Made by a program: the position numbers and the translations under genes
Notes under the pieces: generated by a model
Seen by the model: the letters and a program-made list of their open reading frames with translations, nothing else
What the model was told of the DNA's origin: nothing
The model's database searches: none
Assembly (NCBI GenBank): GCA_030248135.1
Contig: JASANC010002862.1
Span: 19,630 to 83,629, forward strand
Direction: 5' to 3'
Source: Theristus sp. LFF4_11
Taxonomy: Eukaryota; Nematoda; Chromadorea; Monhysterida; Xyalidae
DNA: 64,000 nucleotides
Shown here: in pieces, positions 61,701-64,000 of the stretch
Layout of the letters: the number at the start of each line of letters is the position of its first letter
Position numbering within the stretch: position 1 is the stretch's first letter

Positions 61701-63925
61701 ATCGACTGGTTTCAAATTTTATATAAAAGTTTCAAATTTCATCGCGTTGCCAACAAATCTACGTCTAAATTTTAGGCAGGTGTCCGCACAGTGATGAGCC
61801 AGCGGGGGAGGGGCACCGCACCGCTGTGACCGTTTGCCAAGCGAAACCGCGCACAGCGAACCTTTCAGTCCAATACCATTCAATTCAACCAATTTGTATG
61901 GTGGTCCTCTGCATTTCGGCCTGGCCAACATCATATGCAGAAGAGGGGTGACCTCATCAGTGATGTGCCCTTCAAGCCAACAATCATACAAAACTCACAT
62001 TTCTATCGAAAACATGCGCCGGTGCCTCATCCTGACACGTCAGACCGGTGATGGCGCGATACGACTGCCACGTGAAGTCGGGCTTGTCGAAACCTAAACG
62101 TTTTTTTGCCAAATTTGTATTTTCAGCTCTCCCCATCGGTTCGAGAAATTCAAAGTTACAAAACCCAGTGGTTTGGTCTAATCTGGGACAAACTCGTTTC
62201 CAAGAAACTCAACACCTCCATCATAACGAAATCAAAGTTATTGTCATGATTCCCATAATACGTTTCCCAACAGCGTGACTGGAAATCCGACAATTAAAAA
62301 CTGTGTACGAAAAGTTCGTTGGCCAGCTAAAAGCAACTCAGCTTTTGGTGCGAAATTCTTCATTTTCAAAAACGAATAAGAAACAACAACAAAGTTGAAA
62401 AAATGAACAAAAATACAGACCATCCGGCGGTTTTAGGCGGGTCGAATTTCGGCCGCACCAATAAACGTGGAACACGTATGGGGAGCCACTGTGAATGGTT
62501 CGTGTGCGGATTTCGCCTGCGGGATGTGTCTTTTCACAGTTTTCTTCGGATTTCCATGCCGTATTCAAATCGGCAAATTTAGAATTTTGTGGTTGTTCTT
62601 CTTCCAAATTTAGCAATTCCCTCTTCGAGCCCAATATTGCCGTCGTTGCAGGTTTGTCGTCATTTTTCGCACTCGGTTTGGTCATTTGATCATCATTCAA
62701 ATCTTTCGGAATGTCCAGTTGTCTTTCTAATTGCGGCATTTTTGCAGAAGCACAGTTTGGCGACTTCATAACCGAATCGTTCTCTTGAATGATTTCATTG
62801 CTAACCGTCAGTTGCGGCGGTTCAATTGACTCGTTTGATTTGTCGGTCTAAAAAGACAGCAAAATCAAAAGCGGAACACAAAATTTTCAACAAAACGCAA
62901 ACACGCCATCAAACTGTTCTGCAGAACAACGCAGTCCAAATGAAGTTGTTTGAATCTGGGTCGCTGAATAGCTGCATCGAGCTAGTTGAGCCTTCAGCTT
63001 CTGGTTTGATCCAGAAGCAGCCAATCAGCATCCAGAAGCAGCCAATCAGCAAGTCGTATTCAAGAGCAACCAATCGGCAAGCTCAATTCAAAAGCAACCA
63101 ATCAGCCAGCTCCACTGTTACGCCCTGAAGGCCAATTCATGCACGACATATATCCGGCACGTCACGTCACGGCACGTCATGTATGAATGCGTGTATAAAC
63201 GAGCACGTGTTCTAAAGATAACCTGACGTGCCGGATCGCTGTTTTTGCTCCATGAATGAAGACGTGACGTGACGTGACGGATAAATTTTGCGCGCATGAA
63301 TTGGCCTATAGTTACCGCTCGTTGCGCCTGTTCGCCGAGTGCATCCGTTTGCGGACGTCTCTGAATCGTGTCTGCTTTCACAACCACATAATAAGCGCTC
63401 AGTGACTCGACAACCGCAGCGGGAATGAACTCGACCTGGTTCTCTGGATCGACCATTTCCACACGCATTCCAACCTGGACGACGATTTGATGTTGATATT
63501 TCAGACGCTTCTAGAGAAGCCCAAGAGCAATGAAACGAATTAATGAATGGAAACCAACAATTTCAAAATGAAACGACGCCAGCCCAAACCTCGAATCGAT
63601 GCTTTCTCAGTTTTCGACGCGCCGACCCGGCGAGACTGAACGCGGCGCCAGCGGCCGCACGCTCGCTCTGCTGCAGCGTTCTCAACGCTGACCAATTGTA
63701 CGCCACCGCATAGCGAGCGTTGTGCTCGTGCCGTGACGCCGCCGCCCGCTGCTCTTCGCACCAGCCGCACTCATGCAGCAGTTCCGACGTCCAGTACACC
63801 CATCGAACGTCGTCGTCGTCTGTTGTCGTTGTCGGTGTTTTCACAAATCGCGATGTTTCGTCATCGTCAGCGAGTCGCTCGTTTTCATTGTTCTCCGTTG
63901 GTACTGCGCCGCTTTGTTGTTGTGG
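49708..63925 (-). CDS. sfmbt: Sfmbt-like Polycomb-group protein (MBT repeats, SLED, SAM), 5'-partial
   Basis: Fourteen phase-consistent minus-strand exons: 63590-63925, 63316-63474, 62421-62847, 61999-62093, 61160-61338, 60296-60641, 59566-59865, 59032-59212, 58470-58613, 57942-58110, 57660-57769, 57286-57440, 56703-56873 and 49708-49914, about 992 residues. In order: the tail of one MBT repeat (HECGWC), a complete repeat (VGMRVEMVDPENQ, YWCGRNSTRLKPP), another (FTWQSYRAITG, GRKLEVVD, SPDLFPCGWASAHGMPL), a SLED domain (YVHANTCCVGPFL, VVGPGPLPLVLQ, IESVPGFLSDLLCRIDACP), a basic Pro-rich linker, and a SAM domain split over the last two exons (WLRQTDC; DVDGQAFMLLTL, LGMKLGPALKLC). At least three MBT repeats plus SAM favour Sfmbt over Scm, which has two. 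MBT repeats bind mono- and dimethyl-lysine; SLED binds DNA; SAM oligomerises in Polycomb complexes. The N-terminus is off the right edge. Confidence 0.88.
49980..52700. other. Sfmbt-like last intron, proximal part
   Basis: AT-rich intron sequence, with T-rich runs near 51460-51560 and a G-run near 52097. No additional gene seen before globin B. Confidence 0.5.
52789..55502 (+). CDS. Bi-domain globin B, nested in the Sfmbt-like intron
   Basis: Exons 52789-53244, 53486-53757, 54664-54931 and 55230-55502 (phases 0, 2, 0), 422 residues, same architecture as globin A. Domain 1: Trp83, Phe112 (CD1), Gln132 (E7), His166 (F8). Domain 2: Trp265, Phe292, Gln312, His346. The N-terminal extension holds a run of Asp (residues 46-52). 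The gene lies wholly inside the last intron (49915-56702) of the minus-strand Sfmbt-like gene. An extra open exon at 54258-54439 begins with ATG and ends in a phase-2 GTAAAT donor that fits exon 3, so a single-domain product from an internal promoter is possible. Internal repeats include a family C copy at 53978. Other Met codons (residue 17) could serve as start. Confidence 0.85.
53978..54168 (+). repeat. Dispersed repeat family C, copy 3
   Basis: Begins TGTGCGCATAGATAAG, includes GACGCGGGAATTCAAAATTG and ends near CCACGTCTGTAAACACATTG. It is more diverged than copies 1 and 4 and sits in globin B intron 2. Confidence 0.7.
54258..54439 (+). CDS. Possible alternative first exon of globin B (single-domain isoform)
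   Basis: An ATG-initiated segment of 60 codons plus two bases, with a GTAAAT donor whose phase matches globin B exon 3 at 54664. It is rich in Ser/Arg (VRSISISLPHKLSKRRFSWQ), unlike intron sequence around it. If used, transcription would start inside intron 2 and yield one globin domain with a basic N-terminal tail. Evidence is only frame, phase and composition. Confidence 0.4.
55862..56048 (+). repeat. Dispersed repeat family C, copy 4
   Basis: Carries AATGCGCGCATAGATAGGTA, GGGAATTCAAAATTGGCATG and GTGAAACTAGTTTCCTTTC in the same order as copy 1. It lies downstream of globin B within the Sfmbt-like intron. Confidence 0.8.
56200..56475. repeat. Cluster of CCAAT-element fragments
   Basis: Several CCGATTGGCTGG, CCAACCAATCAGCTAGCTG and CAACCAATCAGCTGATTAC segments, in both orientations, within 280 bp. 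They probably represent nested or decayed copies of the palindromic element at 39838-39967. Confidence 0.6.
59256..59294. repeat. Perfect 12-bp hairpin
   Basis: AAGATAAAGTGC at 59256-59267 and its exact complement at 59283-59294, with a 15-base loop. It is in the Sfmbt-like intron between exons 59566-59865 and 59032-59212. No function assigned. Confidence 0.7.
61886..61972 (-). repeat. Dispersed repeat family D, copy 2
   Basis: Second copy of the sequence at 43651-43738, in an Sfmbt-like intron and the same orientation. Several differences between copies are compatible with stem pairing (C to T opposite G). Confidence 0.75.
63010..63112. repeat. Tandem AAGCAGCCAATCAGC repeats
   Basis: Four or five units of about 20-27 bp ending CAACCAATCAGC or CAGCCAATCAGC, in an Sfmbt-like intron. 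They share the CCAATCAGC core with the palindromic element. Confidence 0.8.
63129..63307. mobile_element. MITE with AGGCCAATTCATGC inverted termini
   Basis: The left end AGGCCAATTCATGC and right end GCATGAATTGGCCT are exact inverted repeats. Inside each end, CACGTCACG and tandem GACGTGACGTGACG extend the symmetry. 179 bp, one copy seen, in the Sfmbt-like intron between exons 63316-63474 and 62421-62847. Confidence 0.75.
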
Positions 63926-64000
63926 CTGAAGAAATAAAAGCGAACTGCGTTATTTTTTTGCTGGCAGTCAATAGAATTATCTATCTATTATCTATTATAC

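Overview
This is eukaryotic, intron-rich DNA, most likely from a nematode. A cuticle-collagen gene with a membrane-anchor N-terminus, a subtilisin-type cleavage site and short Gly-X-Y blocks is typical of that phylum, and tandem bi-domain globins fit. The many short phase-matched introns and many small inverted-repeat transposons suggest a lineage outside the compact Caenorhabditis type, but the clade cannot be fixed from this window. Splice junctions below were chosen by hand from GT/AG (one GC/AG) sites that keep reading frame and family similarity; none was tested against transcripts.

Layout. (1) 269-10165, minus: 5' half of an UNC-79 homologue (NALCN channel complex), running off the left edge. 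(2) 10.2-22.5 kb: gene-poor. It holds one convincing small gene at 17803-18169 for a secreted ten-cysteine peptide with a CS-alpha-beta-like pattern, a possible Kazal-like gene near 15 kb, several weaker Cys-rich exons and a 308-bp GT microsatellite. (3) 22.9-24.7 kb, minus: a C-type-lectin-domain protein. (4) 28731-35621, plus: a cuticle collagen followed by a PEBP domain. The PEBP exons have no start codon of their own and splice in frame onto the collagen, so one fused protein is the preferred model. (5) 37001-45360, minus: a complete 17-exon peroxisomal acyl-CoA oxidase of the ACOX3 type ending in SKL. (6) 46675-48655 and 52789-55502, plus: two paralogous bi-domain globins. (7) 49708 to beyond the right edge, minus: a Polycomb-group Sfmbt-like protein (MBT repeats, SLED domain, C-terminal SAM). 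Its last intron contains the second globin gene on the opposite strand.

Mobile DNA. The window carries at least six families of short inverted-repeat elements, including a 5-copy MITE whose ends contain TGACGTCA. There is also a 1.16-kb non-autonomous hAT-like element with an 8-bp target duplication, a tRNA-derived SINE with an A-rich tail, and a 4-copy dispersed repeat. Most sit in introns and account for much of the intron length variation.

The genes do not form one pathway. The most notable items are the collagen-PEBP fusion, the two bi-domain globins with a possible single-domain internal start, the nested globin/Sfmbt arrangement, and the secreted ten-cysteine peptide.
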